7,286 bases of DNA from Oscillospiraceae bacterium (GCA_029068025.1 JAIEDJ010000046.1:1-7286), one strand, 5' to 3'; counted from the stretch's first letter, positions 1 to 5,651 are shown. The notes: a model not told the origin generated them from the sequence alone. Numbers and translations: made by a program.

Positions 1-114
1 GGAGTGAAGGTAACGGCAAAGTTCCGCACAAGGAACGGCAGCGGACTTTCCGAGGAAGAACGTCGTTCGGCTCTGAAAACGCTGACCGAGATCGTCGAAA
101 ACGGAATAGTATAA
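1..114 (+). CDS. C-terminal end of an unidentified protein (partial)
   Basis: Frame 1 is open from the first base and ends at tandem stop codons TAA TAA (112-117). It encodes the last 37 residues of a protein whose start lies outside the window. The tail begins GVKVTAKFRTRNGSG and continues with a charged, probably helical segment (LSEEERRSALKTLTEIV). I do not recognise the family. It is the only plus-strand gene left of the minus-strand operon, so it converges on it. No terminator with a U-run directly follows; instead an inverted-repeat structure starts about 26 nt downstream. That this is coding rests on the clean frame, the amphipathic composition and the double stop, so it is likely but not certain. 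Confidence 0.55.
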   Translation, partial: GVKVTAKFRTRNGSGLSEEERRSALKTLTEIVENGIV

Positions 115-139
115 TAAAGCTAAGATCAACAAATTAATT

Positions 140-296
140 GAGCAGTGAATTTCAAAAAGGTCGAAAAAATTTTAACCAACAACAAAAAAATTTTTTCGAT
201 CGGTTCTCAATTGACGGCTAAACGGAACGGAGCGCTTGCGCGGAGTGGAGTGTGCCGCCAATTGAGAATTTTGAAATTCTTTTAAATCAACTGCTC
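140..296. repeat. Folded inverted-repeat element (three-way-junction shape) in a convergent intergenic gap
   Basis: Three nested or adjacent inverted repeats fill this AT-rich gap. The outer arms are 140-157 (GAGCAGT followed by GAATTTCAAAA) and 269-279 plus 290-296 (TTTTGAAATTC and ACTGCTC). All 18 bases match, with a 10-nt bulge at 280-289. Inside are a perfect 13-bp stem, 161-173 with 187-199, and a 15-bp stem with one mismatch, 204-218 with 254-268. The last stem abuts the outer stem with no gap, as in a three-way junction. Its loop holds GCGCTTGCGC and an imperfect 12-nt repeat (CGGAACGGAGCG, CGGAGTGGAGTG). No coding potential is evident and no flanking target duplication was found. It could be a miniature mobile element, a structured RNA or a bidirectional end-of-transcript structure; the sequence does not decide. 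Confidence 0.6.
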
Positions 297-330
297 CTCG
301 TCAACATTTTAGAGGTTTATCTACAAACTA

Positions 331-356
331 AGCCGCAGTCTTTTTTGACTGCGGCT
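331..356 (-). terminator. Hairpin terminator of the cysE-cysS-isomerase operon
   Basis: A perfect 10-bp stem, AGCCGCAGTC (331-340) with GACTGCGGCT (347-356), encloses a 6-base loop. It begins 7 nt past the stop codon of the last lipoprotein gene. On the minus strand the stem is followed by TAGTTTGTAG, only moderately U-rich. On the plus strand the next bases are GGTTTGCTTATTTC. Position and GC-rich stem support an intrinsic terminator for the minus-strand operon, possibly helping from both sides in this convergent gap. Confidence 0.75.
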
Positions 357-363
357 GGTTTGC

Positions 364-1230
364 TTATTTCTTCTTTTTTGAGCTGCTTTCGGGCTCCGGC
401 TCGGGTTCGGGCGCGTGGTATACCGAAACTCTGATAGAACTGATGACGATGTCCTCAACGGGTCTGGACTTCTCTCCGAAATTGTTGGTCGTGACCTCCG
501 CTTCGGTGATCTTGTCAAGAACGTCCTGTCCCTCGAAGATCTGTCCGAATACGGTGTTGCTGCCGTCCATCATCGGAAGTCCGCCTGTCGTTTCGGCGTA
601 TTTCTTAATGATATCCTTGGATGCTCCCGAGATCATATCCGCAAGAGCGTTGTAACGGGTCTCGTGATAGGTAAGCTCCTCAAGATAGGGATCGGTATTG
701 TCAAGTCCTTCCTTTTTGGCAGTGTATTCCTCCGCTTTTTCCTTGATCTTGGCGGTATCATACTGCGTCAGATCGTAAAGTCTTTTAGAGTTTACGATGG
801 CGAACTGTGTGGTGTTCTGACCGTTGAGACTGGCGTAGGTAAGAGCGCCGTAAAAATGACGCGCGTCGGAGCTGATCTCGTTCGGGAAATATCCCGTCGT
901 ATTTACAAGCGCCTCGCCGCCTGTTCCGTCACCGTTGAGAGAGCCGCCCTGGATAAAGCCGTCCTTCAATACACAGTGGATCTTAAGTCCGTCGTAATAC
1001 TTCTTCTCGCAGAGCTTCTGGAAATTATCCACCGCCTGCGGGGCGATGTCGGGGAAGAGCTTGAATTTCATCGTGCCGTAGCCTTCAATAACTATCTCGG
1101 CTATAAGATCCCCCTCTGAAAGGATCACCTCGTCTCCGATATTACCCGGAGGAACGCTTGCGCCGCACGCTGTGTTAAGTAAGCAGCATAAAACCATTAC
1201 GATACATAATAGTACTCTTTTAAGTTTCAT
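364..1230 (-). CDS. Cyclophilin-type peptidyl-prolyl isomerase lipoprotein with degenerate active site
   Basis: Predicted 288-residue exported lipoprotein of the cyclophilin fold, acting outside the membrane. Residues 1-21 form a basic then hydrophobic signal peptide, and LLNTAC puts the lipidated cysteine at 22; Asn at -3 is atypical. The cyclophilin domain runs from about 41 to 270, with FPDIAPQAVDNFQKLC, QGGSLNGDGTGGEA, TTQF and TVFGQIFEG recognisable. The catalytic arginine of the HR motif is Cys86 (IHC), and other active-site positions also differ, so isomerase activity is doubtful. About 70 helical, charged residues (149-218) interrupt the fold. The tail is PEPEPEPE then SSSKKKK. The ATG at 1230 is chosen because GAGG (1239-1242) lies 8 nt before it; an upstream GTG at 1239 would sit within that ribosome site. 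It follows its paralogue by 15 nt and ends the operon. Confidence 0.9.
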   Translation of the reverse strand: MKLKRVLLCIVMVLCCLLNTACGASVPPGNIGDEVILSEGDLIAEIVIEGYGTMKFKLFPDIAPQAVDNFQKLCEKKYYDGLKIHCVLKDGFIQGGSLNGDGTGGEALVNTTGYFPNEISSDARHFYGALTYASLNGQNTTQFAIVNSKRLYDLTQYDTAKIKEKAEEYTAKKEGLDNTDPYLEELTYHETRYNALADMISGASKDIIKKYAETTGGLPMMDGSNTVFGQIFEGQDVLDKITEAEVTTNNFGEKSRPVEDIVISSIRVSVYHAPEPEPEPESSSKKKK

Positions 1231-1245
1231 TTTCAACACCTCGCA

Positions 1246-2118
1246 TTATTTGAATTCGGTTACGGTAATATCCTTGATAACGATCGTCTGAACAGGCTTT
1301 GACTTCTCGTTGCGGCTGTCTTCGACCACCTCGACCTTGGAGATGCTCTGTATAACGTCAAATCCCTCGTAGACCTGTCCGAAAACGGTGTAATCACCAT
1401 CCAGAGAAGGGGCACCGCCTCTCTCGTTATACAGCTTCTTGAGCGCGGGATCCATAGCGGCAACTTCTTTTTTGTAGTCTTCGCGCGCGGTCTCGTACTG
1501 CGAAGCATAGTATTCATAAAATGCCTTTTCATCGGCGGACGACGCGGCGGCGGCACGTTTTTTATATTCGTTTATGACATCGTCATACTGCTTTATCATA
1601 TTGTCGAATGGATTCTTTTCGTTGCTGTTTACGATATAAAACTGGGTGGAGTTCTGTCCCGCCGCGTTTGCGTAGCACAAAGCACCGTAGAAATGACGCG
1701 CATTGTCGCTCGTTTCGATACCGAAGGAGCCGCCGTTCACTGCGGCTTCGCCTCCCGTGCCGTTGCCGTTTGTCGATCCACCCTGGAACATAAACCCTTC
1801 CATTACTCTGTGAATGGTAAGTCCTTTATAGAAACCGTCATTGCAGAGCTTTTGGAAATTTTCCACGCCAACGGGCGCGATGTCGGGGAAAAGCACCGCC
1901 TTTATCGTGCCAAATCCCTCAATCTCGAAGGTAGCGATAAGATCGCCGCTCTTGGGAGTTACCTCCTGAAGATTTCCGCTGCTGTTGCTGCTTGACGAAA
2001 TGTTGTTATCCGACTTATCGCCGTCAGCGGGAGAGCCTGCCGGATTTCCGCAGCCCGTGAGCAGCATTCCCGCTGCCAGAAACAAAAATCCGAATTTCAG
2101 TATATTTTTGAGTTTCAT
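1246..2118 (-). CDS. Cyclophilin-type peptidyl-prolyl cis-trans isomerase lipoprotein
   Basis: Predicted 290-residue lipoprotein that would catalyse cis-trans isomerisation of prolyl peptide bonds in exported proteins. The signal peptide ends in the lipobox LLTGC, with Cys23 lipidated. A Ser/Asn/Gly-rich linker (24-57) tethers the domain. The cyclophilin core (about 59-288) keeps catalytic Arg104 in IHRVMEGFMFQGG, matching human CypA FHRIIPGFMCQGG, plus STQFYIV and YTVFGQVYEG; the usual His before the VFG segment is Tyr243. An extra helical block of about 70 residues (166-236) separates QFYIVNS from LDGDYTVFG. The ATG has the ribosome site AAAGGA 7 nt upstream. The gene lies just after a 161-bp insertion that parts it from cysS and 15 nt before its degenerate paralogue. 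Family assignment is firm; the exact substrate is unknown. Confidence 0.94.
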   Translation of the reverse strand: MKLKNILKFGFLFLAAGMLLTGCGNPAGSPADGDKSDNNISSSSNSSGNLQEVTPKSGDLIATFEIEGFGTIKAVLFPDIAPVGVENFQKLCNDGFYKGLTIHRVMEGFMFQGGSTNGNGTGGEAAVNGGSFGIETSDNARHFYGALCYANAAGQNSTQFYIVNSNEKNPFDNMIKQYDDVINEYKKRAAAASSADEKAFYEYYASQYETAREDYKKEVAAMDPALKKLYNERGGAPSLDGDYTVFGQVYEGFDVIQSISKVEVVEDSRNEKSKPVQTIVIKDITVTEFK

Positions 2119-2135
2119 TTATAGATCCTTTCTTA

Positions 2136-2296
2136 GAGCCTGTTTAGTATCCGGAGATTGCCGAATTTTTGAGCGGATTTTTCCTGTGACAAAGCTCGAA
2201 ATCTGTAGGAATACTGTATGTATTTCAAAGATTTCGGGCAAAGTCACAGGGAAAATATGCCAAAAAGGCGGCGGTTGGAGGATGCTAAACAGGCTC
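2136..2296. mobile_element. 161-bp MITE-like element with TTA target duplication
   Basis: The ends are perfect 12-bp inverted repeats, GAGCCTGTTTAG (2136-2147) and CTAAACAGGCTC (2285-2296). Similarity continues inward over arms of about 55 nt, including CCTGTGAC/GTCACAGG and a central CGAAATCT/AGATTTCG. Direct TTA copies flank it at 2133-2135 and 2297-2299, the mark of 3-bp target duplication. There is no transposase, so it would be a non-autonomous miniature element moved in trans. TIRs beginning GAGCC and a TNA-type 3-bp duplication recall IS5-family elements of the IS1031 group, but that link is from memory. The right-hand TTA is the cysS stop codon read on the minus strand. Transcribed within the operon, the element would form a long imperfect hairpin between cysS and the isomerase gene. 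Confidence 0.8.
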
Positions 2297-3688
2297 TTAT
2301 GCCTTTTTAACGACTGTTCCCTGACGGGTCTCTTCAACGATATATCCAAGCGCCGTGATCTTGTCGCGGAGCTGATCGGCAAGCGCGAAATCCTTTGCCT
2401 TGCGCGCGGCTTTTCTCTGCTCGATCAGATCGTTTACCTCGGCGGGGATCTCCTCATTATTCTTATTATACAACAATCCGAGCACATTTGTCAATGCCGA
2501 AAATTCCTCGGAATAGGCTCTTACGTCGCCTTTTGTGATCTCGGGGGAATTCAGCGCGGTGTTTATCCTGCGCACAAGCTCGAACACCGTGGAAATGCCG
2601 TCCGCGGTGTTAAAGTCGTCGTCCATCGCCTTGATGAAGTCCTCACGTGCGGATTTAATGTCGTCGAGCGTGCTCTGCGACGCTTCGCCGTCCTTCGCGG
2701 AGGCTTGTACGCGCTCCATCGCGTCGCGGCAGGTGTACAGCCGCGCGAGAGCCGCCTTGCAGGACTCGATGACCTCAAGCGTGTAGTTGAGCTGGCTTCT
2801 GTAGTGGACGGAAAGCAGCATAAAGCGCACGGGCTCATAGCCGAATTCCTTTGCCATATCGCGCACAAGGAAAAAGTTTCCCGCGGACTTGGACATTTTT
2901 TTGTTGTCGACGTTCAACATTCCGTTGTGCATCCAGATATTGGCAAGTGTGCAGCCTGTGGCACACTCGCTCTGGGCTATCTCGTTTTCGTGGTGCGGAA
3001 AGATCAGGTCGCTGCCGCCGCCGTGGATATCTATCGTATCGCCGATATAATGCCGCGACATCGCCGAGCACTCGATGTGCCAGCCGGGTCTGCCCTTGCC
3101 GAAGGGGGAATCCCAATACGGTTCTCCGGGCTTGGCCGCTTTCCACACAGCGAAATCCATCGGGTCGCGCTTCTTCTCGCCGACCTCAATTCTCGCGCCC
3201 GCCTTGAGGTCGTCCAGCGGCTGGTGGGAGAGCTTGCCGTATTCGGGGAACTTCGACGTGTCAAAGTACACATCGCCGTCCGCTTCATAGGCGTAACCCT
3301 TGTCCACAAGCGTTTTAACGATGTCTATGATGATGTCCATATTCTCCGTTACCTTGGGGTGAACGTCCGCGCGGCGCACGTTCAAGCCCTCCGCGTCGAT
3401 AAAATATTCCTTTATGGCATTCTCGGAGACCTCTGAGGACGTTTTCCCAAGCTCGTTGGCTTTCTTGATGATCTTGTCGTCAACATCGGTGAAGTTCTGG
3501 ACATAAAGTACCTTGTATCCGCGGAACTCCAGATAGCGGCGCAATGTATCGAATACGCACAAAGCGCGCGCGTTGCCTATGTGTATCAGATTGTAGACCG
3601 TGGGTCCGCAGCAGTAGATCTTGACCGTCCCTTCCGTCACCGGGACAAGCTCCTCCTTGCGGCGGGTCATTGTGTTATATATCTGCAT
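2297..3688 (-). CDS. cysS: Cysteinyl-tRNA synthetase
   Basis: Class I aminoacyl-tRNA synthetase of 463 residues, the normal bacterial length, joining cysteine to tRNA-Cys with ATP in the cytoplasm. The HIGH motif appears as HIGN (36-39) and the KMSKS motif is intact (264-268). The zinc ligands that select cysteine align with C27 (CCGPTVYN), C207 (WHIECS), H232 and E236 (HHENE). The C-terminal helical tRNA-binding region ends GTVVKKA. The ATG at 3688 has only a modest ribosome site (GTGAG overlapping the cysE stop). The gap after cysE is 12 nt, implying co-transcription and perhaps translational coupling. Its TAA stop is shared with the target duplication of the inserted element downstream; the coding sequence itself is undamaged. 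Confidence 0.98.
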   Translation of the reverse strand: MQIYNTMTRRKEELVPVTEGTVKIYCCGPTVYNLIHIGNARALCVFDTLRRYLEFRGYKVLYVQNFTDVDDKIIKKANELGKTSSEVSENAIKEYFIDAEGLNVRRADVHPKVTENMDIIIDIVKTLVDKGYAYEADGDVYFDTSKFPEYGKLSHQPLDDLKAGARIEVGEKKRDPMDFAVWKAAKPGEPYWDSPFGKGRPGWHIECSAMSRHYIGDTIDIHGGGSDLIFPHHENEIAQSECATGCTLANIWMHNGMLNVDNKKMSKSAGNFFLVRDMAKEFGYEPVRFMLLSVHYRSQLNYTLEVIESCKAALARLYTCRDAMERVQASAKDGEASQSTLDDIKSAREDFIKAMDDDFNTADGISTVFELVRRINTALNSPEITKGDVRAYSEEFSALTNVLGLLYNKNNEEIPAEVNDLIEQRKAARKAKDFALADQLRDKITALGYIVEETRQGTVVKKA

Positions 3689-3700
3689 AGTGATGACATC

Positions 3701-4369
3701 TCACTTTCTTTGTTCTTTTAATTCGCTTATCTCCGATTTCAGCGCGGCGATCTCTTTTTCTAACCGCTCTATGTGGATCAGGTGTTCGCAAAGGATCTCT
3801 GATACGGGATCCGGTATATGTATCTGATCAAGCTCGCTGTTGGATATCCGCACGCCGTCTCTTTTCACTACTCTGGCGGGAACTCCGACCGCCGTACAGT
3901 TCGGCGGTACTTCCTCGAGCACGACCGCGTTCGCGGCGATCTTTGAGTTGTCGCCGATCCTGAACGGCCCGAGAACACGCGCTCCCGCGCCCACCATTAC
4001 ATTATTTCCGAGCGTCGGATGGCGCTTGCCCACGTCCTTTCCCGTACCGCCGAGCGTTACGTTCTGATAGAGTGTGCAGTTGTCGCCGATCTCGGTGGTC
4101 TCGCCGATAACAACGCCCGAGCCGTGGTCTATAAACAGTCCCTTGCCGATCTTTGCGCCGGGGTGGATCTCTATTCCCGTCTTGTGGCGCGAGCGCTGCG
4201 AGATCCAGCGCGCTATAAAATAATATCCGCGCTCGTAGAACCAGTGCGCTATCCGATAGCTTCGCACAGCGTCGAAGGACGGATAGAGCAGCAGCACCTC
4301 AAGCGCCGAGTGAACGGCGGGATCACGCGCTTTTATAGACGCTATCTCCGCCTTGAGTTTATCAAACAT
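3701..4369 (-). CDS. cysE: Serine O-acetyltransferase
   Basis: A 222-residue enzyme that acetylates L-serine with acetyl-CoA to O-acetylserine, the first committed step of cysteine synthesis. A helical N-terminal domain (1-60) precedes a left-handed beta-helix of hexapeptide repeats (about 64-165). GIEIHPGAKIG and IDHGSGVVIGET carry the catalytic His82, and GKRHPTLG carries His117, as in the CysE/EpsC family. After VGVPARVV (substrate and CoA end of the helix) comes a charged coiled-coil tail (about 195-222, LEKEIAALKSEISELKEQ). ATG 4369 is preferred because GGAGG (4376-4380) lies 6 nt ahead; a TTG one codon upstream would be too close. First gene of the operon with cysS, behind the promoter at 4488-4516. 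The short form without the long enterobacterial N-terminus is typical of Gram-positive enzymes. Confidence 0.97.
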   Translation of the reverse strand: MFDKLKAEIASIKARDPAVHSALEVLLLYPSFDAVRSYRIAHWFYERGYYFIARWISQRSRHKTGIEIHPGAKIGKGLFIDHGSGVVIGETTEIGDNCTLYQNVTLGGTGKDVGKRHPTLGNNVMVGAGARVLGPFRIGDNSKIAANAVVLEEVPPNCTAVGVPARVVKRDGVRISNSELDQIHIPDPVSEILCEHLIHIERLEKEIAALKSEISELKEQRK

Positions 4370-4481
4370 CAAATACCTCCGCGATTCCTGCGAGTTTACG
4401 GTAAATCAGACAAATCACCCGCGGCACGAATCACGCCGCTGACACCGTATGCCGATATGTCAGGTGCACTGAATTCATTAC
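4370..4481 (-). promoter_or_regulatory. Roughly 110-nt 5' leader of cysE with hairpins
   Basis: From the expected transcription start near 4481 to the cysE ATG the minus strand can form two adjacent stems: CTGACA/TGTCAG (4439-4444 with 4458-4463) and GCGGC/GCCGC (4421-4425 with 4435-4439, extendable by wobble pairs). A weak 5-bp pairing with a one-base bulge (4377-4382 with 4390-4394) would cover the GGAGG ribosome site. I see no T-box consensus (no GGTGG-ACC-GCG core) and no SAM riboswitch signature. A regulatory role is only suggested by the hairpins. Confidence 0.35.
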
Positions 4482-4487
4482 CTATAT

Positions 4488-4516
4488 ATTATATACTATT
4501 TCCCGCGATTTTTCAA
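4488..4516 (-). promoter_or_regulatory. Sigma-A promoter of cysE-cysS operon
   Basis: Read on the minus strand, TTGAAA (4511-4516) is followed after exactly 17 nt by a perfect TATAAT (4488-4493). It lies just downstream of the stop codon of the Cys/His-rich small gene and about 120 nt before the cysE ATG. The near-consensus match and spacing make this the best promoter in the window and suggest the cys operon is transcribed independently of the small-gene cluster above it, though no terminator separates the two. Confidence 0.8.
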
Positions 4517-4532
4517 GTAGTTTTTTCAATTT

Positions 4533-4907
4533 TTATGTTAAGAGGACGAACGCCAGCGCCAATATCAGCTTTTTGTCGGCGTTCTGCTGCGACAATATCA
4601 GTATCAGTCCCGCTATGAGCAGCATATCACTGTCGGAGAACAGCTCCGACAGCGGAGACGCAGTACGCCTTTGACAAACGCGGCAGCTTGGGCAGCGGTT
4701 CGTGCAGGGAAGCCCGCAGCGCCGATCGGCTTCTTCCGGGCAGTGATCCTCGCACCTTTTTTCATGGCATTTTTCAATAGAATGATCACATCTTTTTTCG
4801 TTGTGATCATCATTGCATTGATCAGGCTGTTTTTCGCTGATTTTTTCACCGTTGTTGAACGCGTCTATTGCCTTATAAAATGCGGATTGTGTCGTATTCC
4901 ATACCAC
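4533..4907 (-). CDS. Small Cys/His-rich protein with hydrophobic C-terminus, function unknown
   Basis: About 124 residues in three parts. Residues 1-25 (VWNTTQSAFYKAIDAF) look helical. Residues 31-78 contain ten cysteines and, up to 55, four histidines among Lys/Glu/Arg/Asp, with runs such as KRCDH, KCHEKRCEDHC and CPSCRVC, resembling a metal-binding or disulphide-rich region. Residues 85-124 (DMLLIAGLILILSQ and LILALAFVLLT separated by QNADKK) are two hydrophobic stretches, perhaps a hairpin in or on the membrane. Start GTG 4907 is favoured because GGAGG (4916-4920) lies 8 nt upstream; the GTG at 4916 overlaps that site. A 9-bp perfect hairpin (4630-4652) lies within the coding DNA. It is third in a row of small same-strand genes. 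I do not recognise a named family; the C-terminal pattern resembles clostridial hypothetical proteins. Confidence 0.7.
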   Translation of the reverse strand: MVWNTTQSAFYKAIDAFNNGEKISEKQPDQCNDDHNEKRCDHSIEKCHEKRCEDHCPEEADRRCGLPCTNRCPSCRVCQRRTASPLSELFSDSDMLLIAGLILILSQQNADKKLILALAFVLLT

Positions 4908-4990
4908 TTGTATCACCTCCCGAAAAAGTACTTGAAAATCAAACGTTTCTACCGTTGGAAAATGCTTGGATTTTATGTATAAAATGCAAA

Positions 4991-5305
4991 TTACATCAGC
5001 CTGCCGAAGATCCCCGAATCCTTGATGAGCGGGAGCACAGTAAACAGCTTCATAAGACGGATCGCGGAGTCGATCTTGACCCGGTTTTCCTCGCGGAGAA
5101 GCGGCTTCAGCGCCAACAGGAAACGCTCGTTGTCGTCCGGCTGGTTCAACGCTTCAAAAAGTCCCAGCATACGAATGAGCATTTCGGGATCGAGTCCCGA
5201 GAAAAGTCCCTCGGACTGCTCACCGCCGCGGTCTTTACCGCTGCTGTCGTCTTCCTCTTCGGTATCCTCCGTCAGCGCACGGAGAATGTCTTCGATGTTG
5301 TCCAT
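4991..5305 (-). CDS. Conserved-looking small protein of unknown function (104 aa)
   Basis: A soluble, acidic protein of 104 residues. Residues 9-33 are highly acidic and polar (LTEDTEEEDDSSGKDRGGEQ), likely disordered. The rest is predicted helical: DPEMLIRMLGLFEALNQ, then NERFLLALKPLLREENRVKID and AIRLMKLFTVLPLI. The LLALKPLL-REENRVKID pattern reminds me of uncharacterised Clostridia proteins, but I cannot name the family. There is no signal peptide, transmembrane segment or metal motif. The ATG has a strong ribosome site, GAAAGGAG, 6 nt upstream. It lies 30 nt after the 77-residue gene and 83 nt before the Cys/His-rich gene, so the three probably form one transcription unit. Confidence 0.85.
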   Translation of the reverse strand: MDNIEDILRALTEDTEEEDDSSGKDRGGEQSEGLFSGLDPEMLIRMLGLFEALNQPDDNERFLLALKPLLREENRVKIDSAIRLMKLFTVLPLIKDSGIFGRLM

Positions 5306-5335
5306 GCGCCGCTCCTTTCAAGCTGCCATAGTCTT

Positions 5336-5569
5336 TTACTTGTTGCCGAGGATCCGCATAAAGTCTTCGGGATTTGACGCTTTTTTCAGTTTTTTCATAA
5401 GCTCTTCGTTTGCGAGCACGGCGCGGAGCTTTTCCTTGTCGGACTTGGAAAGGCTTGCGGAAAGTGCTTTTACATCGCCCTTTTCGAGCGTCTTTTTGAG
5501 GTTGTCGGGAGAAGTTCCGAGCTTTTTGCTTGCGGCGTTTACCAGCTTTTCAAAATTACTTTCGTTCAT
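5336..5569 (-). CDS. Small helical protein of unknown function (77 aa)
   Basis: A 77-residue, lysine-rich, wholly helical-looking protein: NFEKLVNAASKKLGTSPDNLKKTLEKGD, then LSKSDKEKLRAVLANEELMKKLKKAS, ending PEDFMRILGNK. The pattern suggests two or three short amphipathic helices with no signal peptide, cysteine or catalytic motif. The ATG is preceded by AAAGGAG at 6-nt spacing. It is the first gene of the three-gene small-protein cluster and diverges from the phosphodiesterase operon. Coding is supported by the ribosome site, composition and tight gene spacing; no function can be given. Confidence 0.85.
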   Translation of the reverse strand: MNESNFEKLVNAASKKLGTSPDNLKKTLEKGDVKALSASLSKSDKEKLRAVLANEELMKKLKKASNPEDFMRILGNK

Positions 5570-5587
5570 AGGGTGCTCCTTTGCATA

Positions 5588-5616
5588 ATGGTATCGAAAT
5601 CAAGGAATTTTTTCAA
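5588..5616 (-). promoter_or_regulatory. Possible promoter of the small-protein cluster
   Basis: On the minus strand TTGAAA (5611-5616) is followed after 17 nt by TACCAT (5588-5593), a 4/6 match to the -10 consensus. The start would fall close to the AAAGGAG ribosome site, leaving a leader of only about 13 nt. The spacing is right but the weak -10 and short leader make this tentative. Confidence 0.35.
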
Positions 5617-5642
5617 AATATCTTTCATTTTTATTTATCTTA

Positions 5643-5651
5643 TGCTATAAT
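5643..5651 (+). promoter_or_regulatory. Extended -10 promoter of the phosphodiesterase-birA operon
   Basis: TGCTATAAT (5643-5651) is an extended -10 element with a perfect TATAAT hexamer. No good -35 is found 16-18 nt upstream, which extended -10 promoters tolerate. Transcription would start near 5658, about 38 nt before the ATG at 5696. The surrounding 5605-5670 stretch is strongly AT-rich, as expected for a divergent promoter region. Confidence 0.6.

Noticed and set aside
140..296. Intrinsic terminator for the left-edge gene
   Set aside because: The stems are AT-rich, branched and not followed by a U-run at a suitable place. The structure is better described as a folded repeat of unknown role.
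415..1119. Plus-strand open frame of 234 codons antisense to the last lipoprotein gene
   Set aside because: The protein is low-complexity Val/Leu/Arg-rich without motifs, while the minus strand encodes a clear cyclophilin with lipobox.
1985..3436. Long plus-strand open frame of 483 codons antisense to cysS
   Set aside because: It runs across cysS, the inserted element and the isomerase start, has no recognisable domain and lacks a ribosome site. The opposite strand carries a full set of cysS motifs; the frame is a by-product of codon bias.
4370..4481. T-box leader controlling cysE-cysS
   Set aside because: Cysteine T-boxes are common before such operons, but the leader is only about 110 nt and I see neither the conserved T-box core nor a terminator with U-run before the cysE ribosome site.
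4970..4985. ATTTTAT/ATAAAAT inverted repeat between the 104-residue gene and the Cys-rich gene
   Set aside because: A 7-bp all-AT stem with a 2-base gap is too weak for a terminator and too short for an operator claim.
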